64,000 nucleotides of DNA from Candidatus Binatia bacterium (lineage in GTDB: Bacteria > Desulfobacterota > Binatia > HRBIN30 > BPIQ01). The stretch is taken from assembly GCA_026004195.1 (NCBI GenBank), contig BPIQ01000005.1, positions 50,127 through 114,126 of the forward strand, given 5' to 3'. The notes below the pieces were generated by a model. The model was not told the origin of the DNA. It saw only the letters and a list, made by a program, of their open reading frames with translations, and did not search any database. Numbering within the stretch: the stretch's first letter is position 1; each line of letters starts with the position of its first letter. Both the position numbers and the translations under genes were made by a program. This document shows positions 45,169-54,216 of the stretch, in pieces.

Positions 45169-45448
45169 GAGCCGAATTCGACCACGTCGCGGGCTCGAAG
45201 GAAAGCCTGGGCGCGACCGTACCGCCGAAACGCGATCGTCACCTGTACGCCTGCGCGCTGGCACCGACCCTTCGGACGTCGTCACGGACCTAGAACAAGT
45301 CCGAACCGATCGCGGCCGAAGCTGCCGGCTCGGTCGGAGCACGGAGGCGGAGTACCTCTCGAGGGTTTCGGACACCGTCCGTGCTCGCTACCAGGCGCGG
45401 ACCGGCACTACCTAGGGCGGTAGGTACGTGCTACGTAGGGCCGAACCT

Positions 45449-46687
45449 ATGGCCTGGACCGAACGCCTGCCCTGGTCCTGGAAACTCCACTGGCAAATCC
45501 TCGCAGGAATGGCGCTGGGTGTGTTGGCGGGAGCCGTTCTGGGGCCGGCCTCGGGGTACCTCGACCCGGTCGGCGAGATCTTCCTCAGGCTCTTGCGGAT
45601 GGTGGTGGTGCCTCTCGTGTTCTCCTCGCTCGTCGTGGGCACGGCGGGACTCGGGAACGCGACGAGCGTGGGGAGAATGGGGCTCAAGGCACTCGTCTAC
45701 TACACGTCCACGAGCGCGCTTGCGATCGTTGCCGGGCTATTTCTGGTCAACGTGATTCGCCCGGGGGTCGGAGCGGATCTCCCGCTCGAGGCCGAGCCCG
45801 TGGGCGTCGACGTCGGGGGCGAGAAAATCGGAGAGACCCTGCTCGGCATCGTTCCCGAGAATCCGTTCCACGCCATGGCGGAAGGAAACATCCTGGCCGT
45901 GATCTTTTTCGCGCTCGTCGTGGGTCTTTTCACGTACCGGCTTCCGGAAAGACCGCGGTCGACGATTTTCGGGCTGGCCGAAGCGGTCTTCGATCTCATG
46001 ATGCGCGTGACGGAGTTCGTCATCCGGCTCGCGCCGATCGGGGTTTTCGCGCTCATGGCGACGCTGGCCGGCACGACGGGGTTCGACGTCTTCCCGCCGC
46101 TTTTCCTCTACATGGCAACCGTGGCTTCCGGGCTCGCCCTCCACGCCTTCGTCACCCTACCGTTGCTTCTCCTGTTCTTCGGGCGCGTCTCGCCTTTCGG
46201 CTGGTTTTCTCTCGTCTCGCCGGCCCTTGCCACGGCGTTTTCCACCGCCTCGAGTTCGGCCACGCTTCCCGTCACGATGGAATGCGTCGAGCGACGCGTA
46301 CCGAATCAGGTGAGCTCCTTCGTCCTCCCTCTCGGCGCCACGATCAACATGGACGGCACGGCCCTCTACGAGGGTGTCGCCGCGCTCTTCATCGCGCAGG
46401 CGTACGGAATCGACCTCGGCTTCGGGGAGCAAGCCGTGGTTCTCGTGACGGCTCTTCTCGCGTCGATCGGCGCCGCGGGCATCCCCATGGCGGGCCTCGT
46501 GATGATGGTGATCGTGCTCCGCGCCGTGGGGCTTCCCCTCGAAGGCGTGGGACTCGTGCTCGCCGTCGACCGGGTCCTCGACATGTGCCGGACCGCCGTG
46601 AACGTCTGGAGCGACACGGTGGGCGCCGTCGTCCTGGCCCGATGGGAAAAGGTCCCGCTCGTGGAGGTCGGAGATTCGCCGGAATGA
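45449..46687 (+). CDS. dicarboxylate/amino acid:cation symporter (DAACS family, GltP/DctA-like)
   Basis: 412 residues from ATG at 45449. Eight membrane helices with the two re-entrant hairpins. The serine-rich motif STASSSATLPVTM (HP1), the NMDGTALYEGVAALFIAQ helix 7 segment and DRVLDMCRTAVNVWSDTVGA helix 8 segment are all present, with the NMDGT and Asp/Arg of the substrate site. It imports glutamate, aspartate or C4-dicarboxylates with Na+ or H+; which one is not evident. The 280 bases upstream have small inverted repeats (CTACC-GGTAG, TACGT-ACGTA) that could be regulatory. Hairpins of the repeat family begin 4 bases after the stop. Confidence 0.92.
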   Translation: MAWTERLPWSWKLHWQILAGMALGVLAGAVLGPASGYLDPVGEIFLRLLRMVVVPLVFSSLVVGTAGLGNATSVGRMGLKALVYYTSTSALAIVAGLFLVNVIRPGVGADLPLEAEPVGVDVGGEKIGETLLGIVPENPFHAMAEGNILAVIFFALVVGLFTYRLPERPRSTIFGLAEAVFDLMMRVTEFVIRLAPIGVFALMATLAGTTGFDVFPPLFLYMATVASGLALHAFVTLPLLLLFFGRVSPFGWFSLVSPALATAFSTASSSATLPVTMECVERRVPNQVSSFVLPLGATINMDGTALYEGVAALFIAQAYGIDLGFGEQAVVLVTALLASIGAAGIPMAGLVMMVIVLRAVGLPLEGVGLVLAVDRVLDMCRTAVNVWSDTVGAVVLARWEKVPLVEVGDSPE

Positions 46688-46690
46688 GAG

Positions 46691-47071
46691 GGACGCGACG
46701 GAGCGCGTCCCTCCGCGCGGGGGCGTGGCCGCGAATGGTACCTGCCGTCATGGCGGACGGGATTACGCCTCCCCCCCCCCGGACGCCATCGGAGGGACCC
46801 GCTCTGTCGGGTCCTGTTCATGGGTGGCGCGTCTCCCCCGCCCCCCGGACGCGACGGAGCGCGTCCCTCCGCGCGGGGCGCGGCCGACAATGGTACCTGC
46901 CGTCATGGCGGACGGGATTACGCCCCGCCCCCCGGACGCGACGGAACGCGTCCCTCCGGGTGGAACGCGTTCGCGCCTGGCAAGGTCGTTCGTCGCCGAC
47001 GCGACGGAAAACGCCCGTACGCGGCCTCCGTTTCGCGCGGTGCAATCGGAGGGCCACGCTCTGTCGTGGCC
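46691..47071. repeat. partial hairpin composites between the symporter and pyruvate kinase
   Basis: Inverted class C at 46691-46710, 46847-46866 and 46934-46953 (the last with loop ACGGAA), class B at 46795-46814, class A at 47052-47071. The middle pair (B 46795, C 46847) keeps the 32-base gap of the complete composite. A C10 tract is at 46771-46780. The class A hairpin ends 25 bases before the pyruvate kinase start, so it is in that gene's leader. Confidence 0.93.
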
Positions 47072-47096
47072 GTGTCCGCCCTGGTAAAAGCCTCGC

Positions 47097-48536
47097 ATGA
47101 GCACCCACGAACGGCCGACCCCGCGTAGGCGCACGAAAATCGTCGCCACGATCGGACCCGCGAGCGAATCTCCCGAGACGCTCGAGGCGCTCCTCGAAGC
47201 GGGCGTCGACGTGGCGCGGCTGAACTGCGCGCACGAAACCCCGCACTCGCTGCCCGGCCGCGTGTCCTTTCTCCGCGAACTCTCGCGCCGCAAGGGCGTT
47301 TCGCTCGCGATCCTGGCCGACCTCGGGGGTCCCAAGCTCCGGATCGGCAAGCTTCGCTCCGGCGCCCTCGAACTCGCTCCGGGCCGCGAGTTCGTTCTCA
47401 CCACCGAGTCGCTCCTCGGGAACGAGGAACGTGCGTCCGTCGATTACCCGAATCTGCCTTCCGAGGTGAAGCCAGGGGAGCCGATTTACCTGAACGACGG
47501 GATCGTCCGGCTCCGGGTCCTGGAAGTCCGGGGCAACGAAATCCGTACCCGCGTCGAGCAAGGCGGGTGGGTGCGCGACGGCAACGGGCTCAACCTCCCG
47601 CGGTCCGAACTGCGAGCCGAGGCGCTCACGCCGCGGGACCGCGAGGCCCTCGACGCCCTTCGCGGCACGCCGGTCGACTACGTCGGGCTCTCGTTCGTCC
47701 GCTCCGCGGCCGACATCGCGCGACTCCGGCACGAGCTCGAAAAACGCCGGCTCCAAGTCCCGATCGTCGCCAAGATCGAAAAGGCACAGGCCGTCTCGGC
47801 ACTCGGAGAAATCCTCGACGCAGCCGACGCGGCGATGGTCGCGAGGGGAGACCTCGGCGTGGAATGTCCGCTCGAGGAGACCCCCGTACTCCAGAAACGG
47901 ATCGTGAGGGAATGTCACGCGAGGGCACGACCCGTCGTCACCGCCACGCAGATGCTCGAATCGATGACACACTCGGCGCGACCCACGAGGGCGGAAGCGA
48001 CGGACGTCGCCAACGCGGCCCTGGACGGCACCGACGCGGTGATGCTCTCCGCGGAGACGGCCATCGGAGCCCACCCCGTCCGCGCCGTCGAGACGATGCG
48101 CGAGATCCTCGTTCGTGCGGCGGCTTTCGCTCTCGAGGTCGGCTGGCCGCCGCGGGCCACGGGCGAGCGGCTCGCCACCGAAGACGCCGTCTCGCAGAGT
48201 GCCTGTTCGGCGGCGCGTGCCGTGGGCGCCGGTTCGATCGTGTGCCTCACTCAGAGCGGACTCACGGCCCGGCTCGTCGCGAGCTGGCGCCCTCGGGGCC
48301 GGATTCTCGCCGCCACGCCGAACGAGTCGACCTACCACCGGCTTGCGCTCGTCTGGGGTGTGGAGCCCGTCCTGGTACCCGCTTTCGGCAAGAGCTTCGA
48401 CGAATCCTGCGAGGCCGTCCTCGCGTTTTTGCGCGATACGGGCCGGGTCTCCCGCGGGGAGACCGTCGTCCTCACGGCCGGCCTTCCCTTCTCGGCCGGC
48501 CGGCGGGCCAACACCGTGAGAATCGAGACGGCGTGA
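47097..48536 (+). CDS. pyk: pyruvate kinase
   Basis: 479 residues, full length. RTKIVATIGPASESPETLE opens the barrel; GPKLRIG, NDGIVRL, VGLSFVRS, KIEKAQAV and MVARGDLGVECPLEETPVLQ carry the substrate and metal ligands, and ATQMLESMTHSARPTRAEATDVANAALDG the signature helix. It transfers phosphate from PEP to ADP. The C-terminal regulatory domain is present. It stands alone behind hairpins, with no clear ribosome-binding site in the 15 bases before the ATG. Confidence 0.95.
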   Translation: MSTHERPTPRRRTKIVATIGPASESPETLEALLEAGVDVARLNCAHETPHSLPGRVSFLRELSRRKGVSLAILADLGGPKLRIGKLRSGALELAPGREFVLTTESLLGNEERASVDYPNLPSEVKPGEPIYLNDGIVRLRVLEVRGNEIRTRVEQGGWVRDGNGLNLPRSELRAEALTPRDREALDALRGTPVDYVGLSFVRSAADIARLRHELEKRRLQVPIVAKIEKAQAVSALGEILDAADAAMVARGDLGVECPLEETPVLQKRIVRECHARARPVVTATQMLESMTHSARPTRAEATDVANAALDGTDAVMLSAETAIGAHPVRAVETMREILVRAAAFALEVGWPPRATGERLATEDAVSQSACSAARAVGAGSIVCLTQSGLTARLVASWRPRGRILAATPNESTYHRLALVWGVEPVLVPAFGKSFDESCEAVLAFLRDTGRVSRGETVVLTAGLPFSAGRRANTVRIETA

Positions 48537-48809
48537 GTGACAACGACGAACGTTCGTCGGCTTCCGGGGACCCTTTTTTCGAAGGTCCGGAAGAAAGCGG
48601 GACTCGGCAAGCGACGATTTCCTGACGAACTGCGGCGCGTTTTTCCGTCCGCCGAGGGAATCCGACGACCGGAAAGATGGCGGACCTTCCGGGTCGTTCC
48701 GATGGTGCCGAGAAGCCGGCTTGGCGGAGGCTCCGGAGAAAGCAACGACCCTGGCGGCCGGACGACACACGCGGCAGTCAGGACGCGTACAGGAAGACCC
48801 GGGGAGAGC

Positions 48810-50090
48810 GTGAACGTTCGGACGAGATCGTGGATGCACTGCAGTCTTCGAGCCGTAAAAGCCCTGGTAGCGCTCGCCGTACTCGCAGCTCTCTCCCACG
48901 CGAGTGCCGGAAGTTTTCGGTGCCCCGCGGACTGTAACGGCGACGGGACGATCGCGGCGGAGGAAGTTCGCGTCTTTCTCGGAATCCTTTTCGACGAGTC
49001 GGTCCTTTGCGGGGAACGAGACCCGAACGGCGACGGAAGGACGAGTGTCGCCGACGTCGTGGAACTCGTCCGGTTTCTCGCCGAATCGGGGCCCGACTGT
49101 TCCCGAACCCCGCGTGCCCCGGCCTCGCGCACTCCGAGCCCTACGGCAACCCCGACGGCCACACCGACACCGAAGATGGAACCCACACCTGCCTCGACCT
49201 GGATTTCCCTCGCGCCGATGCCGGGGAGCGGACGGCAGGAAGTCGCCGTGGCCGAACTCGAAGGCAAGATCTACGTCCTCGGAGGGTTCGAGCGTGTAGG
49301 TACGCAACCACGAGCCGTCGACACCGTCGAGGCTTACGACATCGCTTCGGACACCTGGGAAGCCGCACCGCCGCTCCCGCGCCGCCTCCACCACGGCACG
49401 GCGGCGGTGCTGGGTGGATTCCTCCACTCGGTCGGAGGTCTCGACCCGGGCTTCCGCCCGATTGCCGACGTCTACCGCTGGCGTCCGGGCGCCGCAGGCT
49501 GGGAAGAGCTTCCTCCTCTCCCCGTCCCACAAGGAGCGCAGGCGGTCGCCGTGGCCGGTGGTCGCATCCATTCGATCGGAGGCACGGCGGAGGTCCTCTC
49601 GAGCACCGTGCACCAGATTTACGATCCGACGGGCGGCACCTGGAGCACCGGAGCCCCTCTCCCGAGAGGGCGCAACCATCTCGGGGCAGCGGTTCTCGAC
49701 GGAAAAATTTACGTCGTCGGTGGAAGGTTCGACGGAGGCGGTCTTCTCAACTCGAACGAGCTCGACCGCTACGACCCCGAGACCGACACCTGGGAAGTCC
49801 TCGCGCCCATGCCCACGGCACGGAGCGGCATTGCCGTCGCGTCCGTCGAAGGAAAGCTCGTCGTTCTGGGCGGGGAGGTCGACCCCGAGAGCCCCCGCGG
49901 CGTTTTCGGTGAAGTCGAGCTTTACGATCCCGAGACGGGCCGCTGGACTTCTCTCGATCCCATGCCCGTTCCCCGCCACGGCATCGGGGCCGCGAGCGTA
50001 GGCGGCCTCGTGTACGTACCCGGCGGTGCCGACCAGGCTGGATTCGGAACGACGGCACATCACGACGCGCTGCGCATTTTCTTCCCGTGA
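48810..50090 (+). CDS. secreted kelch-repeat protein with dockerin-like calcium loops
   Basis: 426 residues from GTG at 48810 (GGGGAG upstream). Signal peptide (AVKALVALAVLAALSHASA), then CPADCNGDGTIAAEE (38-52) and DPNGDGRTSVADVV (71-84), two calcium loops of the dockerin type, a Thr/Pro linker (PTATPTATPTP) and five to six kelch blades (GKIYVLGGFERVG, GKIYVVGGRFDGG, GKLVVLGGEVDP). The family is surface or secreted and binds proteins or sugars. The stop codon is part of a class C palindrome: TGA at 50088 is the first base triplet of TGACGCG. Promoter not identified. Confidence 0.87.
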   Translation: MNVRTRSWMHCSLRAVKALVALAVLAALSHASAGSFRCPADCNGDGTIAAEEVRVFLGILFDESVLCGERDPNGDGRTSVADVVELVRFLAESGPDCSRTPRAPASRTPSPTATPTATPTPKMEPTPASTWISLAPMPGSGRQEVAVAELEGKIYVLGGFERVGTQPRAVDTVEAYDIASDTWEAAPPLPRRLHHGTAAVLGGFLHSVGGLDPGFRPIADVYRWRPGAAGWEELPPLPVPQGAQAVAVAGGRIHSIGGTAEVLSSTVHQIYDPTGGTWSTGAPLPRGRNHLGAAVLDGKIYVVGGRFDGGGLLNSNELDRYDPETDTWEVLAPMPTARSGIAVASVEGKLVVLGGEVDPESPRGVFGEVELYDPETGRWTSLDPMPVPRHGIGAASVGGLVYVPGGADQAGFGTTAHHDALRIFFP

Positions 50091-50504
50091 CGCGACGGAG
50101 CGCGTCCCTCCGGGGGGGTCCGCGTCGCTCCTCGACCGCCGCGCGTCATTGCAAACCCGGCGCATACCTCCGTACCACCTCCCCCCGGACGCGATCGGAG
50201 GGCCACGCTCTGTCGTGGCCGTGGTCATCCGAGGAACCCGCTCTCCCGGATCCTTGTTCGTGCGTGCCGCGTCCCCGCCTCCCCCCGGACGCGACGGAGC
50301 GCGTCCCTCCGGCGGGGTCGTGTCGCTCATCGACCGCCGCACGTCATTGCAAACCCGACGCATACCTCCATACCACCTCCCGCCCGACGCGATCGGAGGG
50401 CCACGCTCTGTCGTGGCCGTGGTCGTCGGACGGACCCGCGCTGTCGGATCCTCGTTCATGCGTGGCGCGTCCCCGCCTCCCCCCGGACGCGACGGAGCGC
50501 GTCC
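50088..50504. repeat. two direct-repeat units with A-B-C hairpin composites
   Basis: A degenerate class C (50088-50107, TGACGCG-ACGGAG-CGCGTCC), then A 50201-50220, B 50233-50252, C 50287-50306, and A 50399-50418, B 50432-50451, C 50485-50504. Gaps A to B 12 and 13, B to C 34 and 33. The units are about 198 bases. Class B copies have two or more stem changes. A stretch of CATTGCAAACCC-GCATACCTCC is repeated between them. The last hairpin ends 50 bases before tRNA-Sec. Confidence 0.95.
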
Positions 50505-50554
50505 CTCCGCCGTCGGGGTCGCCGCGGCCACACGATTCCGTTAGATTTTGCCGC

Positions 50555-50651
50555 GGAAGGGGAACGGGCCCGGTGGCCCGGCCGGTCTTCAAAACCGCGA
50601 CGTCCCGCCGCGAAGCGGGATGGAGGGTTCGACTCCCTCCCTCTTCCGCCA
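50555..50651 (+). tRNA. selC: tRNA-Sec (UCA anticodon)
   Basis: 97 nucleotides. The acceptor stem is 8 bp (GGAAGGGG with CCCTCTTCC, one G-U), the T arm 5 bp with loop TTCGACT, matching the 8+5 architecture of bacterial tRNA-Sec. The anticodon loop contains CTTCAAA with TCA, and the extra arm is a long hairpin (CCCGC-CGCGAA-GCGGG). A CCA end is encoded (50649-50651). The organism should therefore decode UGA as selenocysteine; selA, selB and selD are not in the window. It abuts the end of the convergent DUF4301 gene. Confidence 0.96.
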
Positions 50652-50652
50652 A

Positions 50653-52206
50653 CTACGCCCGGTGTTCGGGACGCAGAAGATCGTTGACCGTCTTCACCGG
50701 CGCGAAGGTCTCGAGCGGCACCTCGACGAAGACGGAAATCCATCCGGCCATCGAGCCGTTCCAGAGACCGGGGCGCTCGAGCGCCTTGAGCGGGCGGCCC
50801 TCGTGAGATTTCTCGGCGACGAAAACGGCCGACTCGTCGACGAACCGCCGCAGATCGTAGGGTCGTCCCCGCTCGTCGCGGAGCGCGCAGACCATGTCGA
50901 CCGGGTTGAAGTGCGTGGAAGAGAGAAAGATCGCGCGCTGCTCGGGCGAGCCCATGTCGACCTGTGCGCTCTCGACGATCTGGAGCGAAAGGTCCCCATC
51001 GGGGCCGCGCACCCAGAAGGGGCCTCCCCCGGGCTCGCCCGTGTTCTTCACCATCCCGCAGACCCGCAGCGGGCGGTCGAGCTTCCGGAGAAGGCGACGG
51101 CACCGCTCGTCGGGCGAAAGACCCGGCGCGAGTCCGGACACGAGAAGCTCTTCCCGGGCGAACCGCTCCGCCTCCTCGAGCTCCCGCTCGCCCACCTCGC
51201 CGGTGCGGAGGCGCCGGAGGTGGTGGTGCCGCCTCTCTTCGAGCTCGACCAGGTAGCCTCCGAGCCTCCGTTTCCAGAGCGCCACCGTCCCCTGCAGCCG
51301 GTCGGGTACCACGTTGTCGATGTTCTTGAGAAAGACCAGGTCCCCTCCGAGCTCGTCGAGGTTTTCGAGAAGCGCGCCGTGCCCTCCGGGCCGGAAGAGG
51401 AGACGGCCGTCGCGCGTGCGGAAGGGCCGGTTCTCGAGGTCCACGGCAATCGTGTCGGTCGAAGGCTTCTGCACCGAGAACTCGACTTCGAAGCGAGTGG
51501 CGTAGCGACGCTCGTAGGCTTCCCTCACCCGGTCGCGCAACGCCTCGAAGCGAGAGAGGTGCTCGGGCGAGACGGTGAAATGCAGGCGCGAGGTGCCGCC
51601 TGCGTCCCTCACGTAAAGAACGGATTCGACCAGGTGCTCCTCGAAAGCGGTACGCACCTCGTCGCCGTAGCGGTGGAACGGGAGAAGCCCCTTGGGGGAG
51701 CCGGCATAGCCGAGCCCTTCGGGATCGAGAATCGCGGCAAGCACGCGGCGCACCGTCGCGTCGTCTTCGAGGTCCGGTGGCCGGACCTCGCGTCGCAAGA
51801 CCCGGCAGAGGTCCGGGTAGAAAGGAAAGCGGTCGAGGTTTTCGAGAAAGCGCAAGAACTCACGGGCTTCGCCGTCCCCGGCCTCGGCCTTCCGCGCCAC
51901 GGCCCCACGGCCCACCGGCCCCGCCTCGTTCCGGAAGCGGACGAGCGCCCGGAACATGCGCGTGGCCGCCCCGGATGCCGGAACGAACTTGCGGGCGCGT
52001 CCCGAAGCTCGGGCTTCCTCGAAGCGTTCTTCGCAAGCCCGCGCCTTTTCCTCCTCCAGGACGCGAATCCCGTCCCCGACCGTGCAGGCTCGCTCGAGCC
52101 GGGTGAAAGGCGGTGGGCTCTCGAAGAGCCGGATCTGTCGGAGGACTTCTTCTACCGTGAGCCCGTGCGCTTCGATCTCGCGGCGATCTCTTTCCTCGAG
52201 CTGCAT
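50653..52206 (-). CDS. DUF4301 protein (nucleotidyltransferase-like)
   Basis: 517 residues from ATG at 52206. Residues 60-130 have KFVPASGAATRMFRALVRF, the phosphate-binding strand-loop-helix of this group (GAATRMF). Later blocks KGLLPFHRYGDEVRTAFEEH, HFTVSPEHLSRFEALRD, VQKPSTDTIAVDLENRPFR, FRPGGHGALLENLDELGGD and FLKNIDNVVPD are highly conserved in DUF4301, which has the look of a nucleotide-sugar pyrophosphorylase. No function is established. Its stop codon is one base after the tRNA-Sec 3' end, so the two are convergent. Confidence 0.85.
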   Translation of the reverse strand: MQLEERDRREIEAHGLTVEEVLRQIRLFESPPPFTRLERACTVGDGIRVLEEEKARACEERFEEARASGRARKFVPASGAATRMFRALVRFRNEAGPVGRGAVARKAEAGDGEAREFLRFLENLDRFPFYPDLCRVLRREVRPPDLEDDATVRRVLAAILDPEGLGYAGSPKGLLPFHRYGDEVRTAFEEHLVESVLYVRDAGGTSRLHFTVSPEHLSRFEALRDRVREAYERRYATRFEVEFSVQKPSTDTIAVDLENRPFRTRDGRLLFRPGGHGALLENLDELGGDLVFLKNIDNVVPDRLQGTVALWKRRLGGYLVELEERRHHHLRRLRTGEVGERELEEAERFAREELLVSGLAPGLSPDERCRRLLRKLDRPLRVCGMVKNTGEPGGGPFWVRGPDGDLSLQIVESAQVDMGSPEQRAIFLSSTHFNPVDMVCALRDERGRPYDLRRFVDESAVFVAEKSHEGRPLKALERPGLWNGSMAGWISVFVEVPLETFAPVKTVNDLLRPEHRA

Positions 52207-52249
52207 GCGCTGCGGGATTCCGTGTCGGGGCCTGTGCGAAATTCGCGCT

Positions 52250-52660
52250 CTACTTGTGTCCGCCGTGGGGGCCCCAGAGCGGAGCCACGATGACCGGCGC
52301 GATCGCATCCACGAGAACGACGCCCGCCTTCTCGTAGTAGCGTCCCTCCATCGTGACTTCCTTTCCGTGGAGGTCCGCCGAGTGAATACGGCCGAGCATT
52401 TCCGCGTTCCGCGCGAGAAGGGGGTAGAGCTTCCCGTCGGCGTCGTTCCGCAGCGCGTGACGGTGGCCGTTCTTCTGGCACTCGGCCAGGTCTTCCTCTT
52501 TTCCCGCGGGGCACGAAAGACACACGATCTTCCCCCGGAACTTTTTCGCGAGCCCCGGACCCGGAGCGTAGAAGGCCACCTCCTCGGCGCGCACACCCGG
52601 AGTAAGAAGGAGGGCGACCGCCAGGACGGCCGTGCCGGCAAGAACCGCTTTTCTCTTCAT
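52250..52660 (-). CDS. periplasmic protein with CxxC and His-rich motif, function unknown
   Basis: 136 residues with a signal peptide (KAVLAGTAVLAVALLLTPGVRA). The mature part has IVCLSCPAGKE, a CxxC pair at about 47-50, then ECQKNGHRHALRNDADGKLYPL, and ends with GPHGGHK. Cysteine and histidine spacing suggests binding of a metal or haem, but no known family was recognised. It starts 43 bases upstream of the DUF4301 gene on the same strand, so both may be transcribed together. Confidence 0.7.
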   Translation of the reverse strand: MKRKAVLAGTAVLAVALLLTPGVRAEEVAFYAPGPGLAKKFRGKIVCLSCPAGKEEDLAECQKNGHRHALRNDADGKLYPLLARNAEMLGRIHSADLHGKEVTMEGRYYEKAGVVLVDAIAPVIVAPLWGPHGGHK

Positions 52661-53379
52661 GACCCACGAGATTACGGAAAAATGCGGGGGCTACAAGGAG
52701 GGGGCCGCAGCCCTCGAGACATTCCGGGCCGGTTGCTAACGGTGCAGGTCCAGGGAACCGGCACGCGGAGGAAAAGGAAGCAAGAGAAGAGGGAGCCTCG
52801 ACGGCGCTATCCGTGCCAGGAATTGCTCACGACAGCATCCCTCCCGGGCAGCCCCTTGACGGCATTCCCCCGGCGGTTGCCGAGTCGCGACGGGACAAGC
52901 CAATGGGATTCCCGCAAGGTCCCGCGCTCGGCAATTTCGAATCAACAGCTCTGGTCCGGCCACTCTTCTGTGTAATCGACGGACGCCTGCCACGGATGAG
53001 CGGTCGCAACCCGGGCACCGTCCTCCGGTCGACTGCCGAGCGAGGTTGCCCCACGGCTCGGCAGCAAGCCGGGCCCGAACACATGGCAACGAGCCGAGGT
53101 GAGCAGGCGGCGGTTTTGGTCTACCAGGGCGGTCTGCTCCTTGTAGTCGAAGTCATATAGGAGGGGGGAGCCGATAGCTCGTCTTGCCCGGGGCCGCGCG
53201 CTGCCGAAGCGCTCCCACGACAAGAAAGGGCTGTGCGAACCAGCCGCCTGTTCTCCTCCCAACTCCTTTTCGGAGAGCGCATCCAGCTTCGAGCACTTCG
53301 CTTAGCAGGAGCACGGTCTTTGGCGAATCGGCCCATCCCCTGGCCGCCCCACCGCTGCTCGGGCTAAACTGCCGCGTCC
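52661..53379. other. 719-base stretch without a supported gene
   Basis: The region has lower GC than its surroundings and no palindrome of the repeat family. Frames of 85 to 120 codons exist on both strands but have no plausible start region and no recognisable domain. It could contain a decayed gene. Promoter of the metallo-beta-lactamase gene must lie at its right end. Confidence 0.45.
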
Positions 53380-54216
53380 ATGAAGCGTTTTCTTCTCGGC
53401 GTGCTCGCTACCGTAGCCATCCTCTCGGTGGTCGCCTACCTGCTCCGCATGCAGATCGCGATGAGGCTCGTCGAACGCGCCGCGACGTCGAACCTCACGA
53501 CGAACTTGCTCCTCGAACTCCCCGACGGATTGCACGTGGTCCTTTGCGGTGCGGGGTCTCCACTTCCCGATCCCATGCGTTCGGGTCCCTGTACGGCAAT
53601 CGTGGCGGGGAAACGGCTCTACATCGTCGATGCCGGCTCGGGCTCCTCGCGCGTTCTTTCCCGGGTGCGCCTACCACAGGGCGAAATCGACGGTATGTTT
53701 CTCACGCACTTCCACTCGGACCACATCGACGGCCTGGGCGAACTCCTGCTCCAGCGCTGGGCGAACGGGGCTACGACGTCTCCGCTCCCGGTCTACGGCC
53801 CGGAAGGCGTGGAGCAGGTCGTCGCGGGCTTCGAGCTGGCCTACTCGCTCGACCGCAAGTACCGGATTGCCCACCACGGCGAGGAGGTGGTCCCGCCCTC
53901 CGGTGCGGGGGCCGTGGCCCGGCCGTTCCAGGCTCCCGCCGACGGGGAAGCCGAGATCCTCGTGGACCAGGGTGACCTGCGGGTCTCCGTTTTTCGGGTC
54001 TCGCACGAGCCGGTCGAGCCGGCCGTCGGCTACCGTTTCGACTACAAAGGCCGTTCGGTCGTCTTGAGCGGGGACACGAGAAAGTCGGCCAACGTGGAGA
54101 AGTTCGCCGAGGGCGTCAAGGACGTCTACAAGGGACCCGTGACGGTCGGCCGCGATGGCACGCTGGTCGAGCTTCCCGCGGGCGACGATACGATCGAGGT
54201 GGTGGAGCTGCTCTGA
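53380..54216 (+). CDS. metallo-beta-lactamase-fold hydrolase with internal deletion
   Basis: 278 residues with an N-terminal membrane anchor (FLLGVLATVAILSVVAYLL). VVLCGAGSPLPDP (53-65), the metal ligands THFHSDHIDG (109-118, HxHxDH) and SGDT (230-233) are typical. After KFAEGV (241-246) the sequence jumps directly to KDVYKGPVTVGRDGTLVELP, a segment found near the end of family members. The stretch of perhaps 70-90 residues with the remaining His ligand is missing, with the join in frame at a shared GV. The protein is therefore likely inactive, or a chain with altered function. Confidence 0.8.
   Translation: MKRFLLGVLATVAILSVVAYLLRMQIAMRLVERAATSNLTTNLLLELPDGLHVVLCGAGSPLPDPMRSGPCTAIVAGKRLYIVDAGSGSSRVLSRVRLPQGEIDGMFLTHFHSDHIDGLGELLLQRWANGATTSPLPVYGPEGVEQVVAGFELAYSLDRKYRIAHHGEEVVPPSGAGAVARPFQAPADGEAEILVDQGDLRVSVFRVSHEPVEPAVGYRFDYKGRSVVLSGDTRKSANVEKFAEGVKDVYKGPVTVGRDGTLVELPAGDDTIEVVELL

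Noticed and set aside
48543..48556. GACGAACGTTCGTC palindrome after pyruvate kinase as a LexA-type operator
   Set aside because: It lies just after a stop codon, lacks the spacing of known LexA boxes and is 250 bases from the next start; a chance palindrome is as likely.
52942..53262. Minus-strand 106-codon frame in the gap before the metallo-beta-lactamase gene
   Set aside because: No domain, no ribosome-binding site and no consistent composition. Kept as an unassigned stretch instead.
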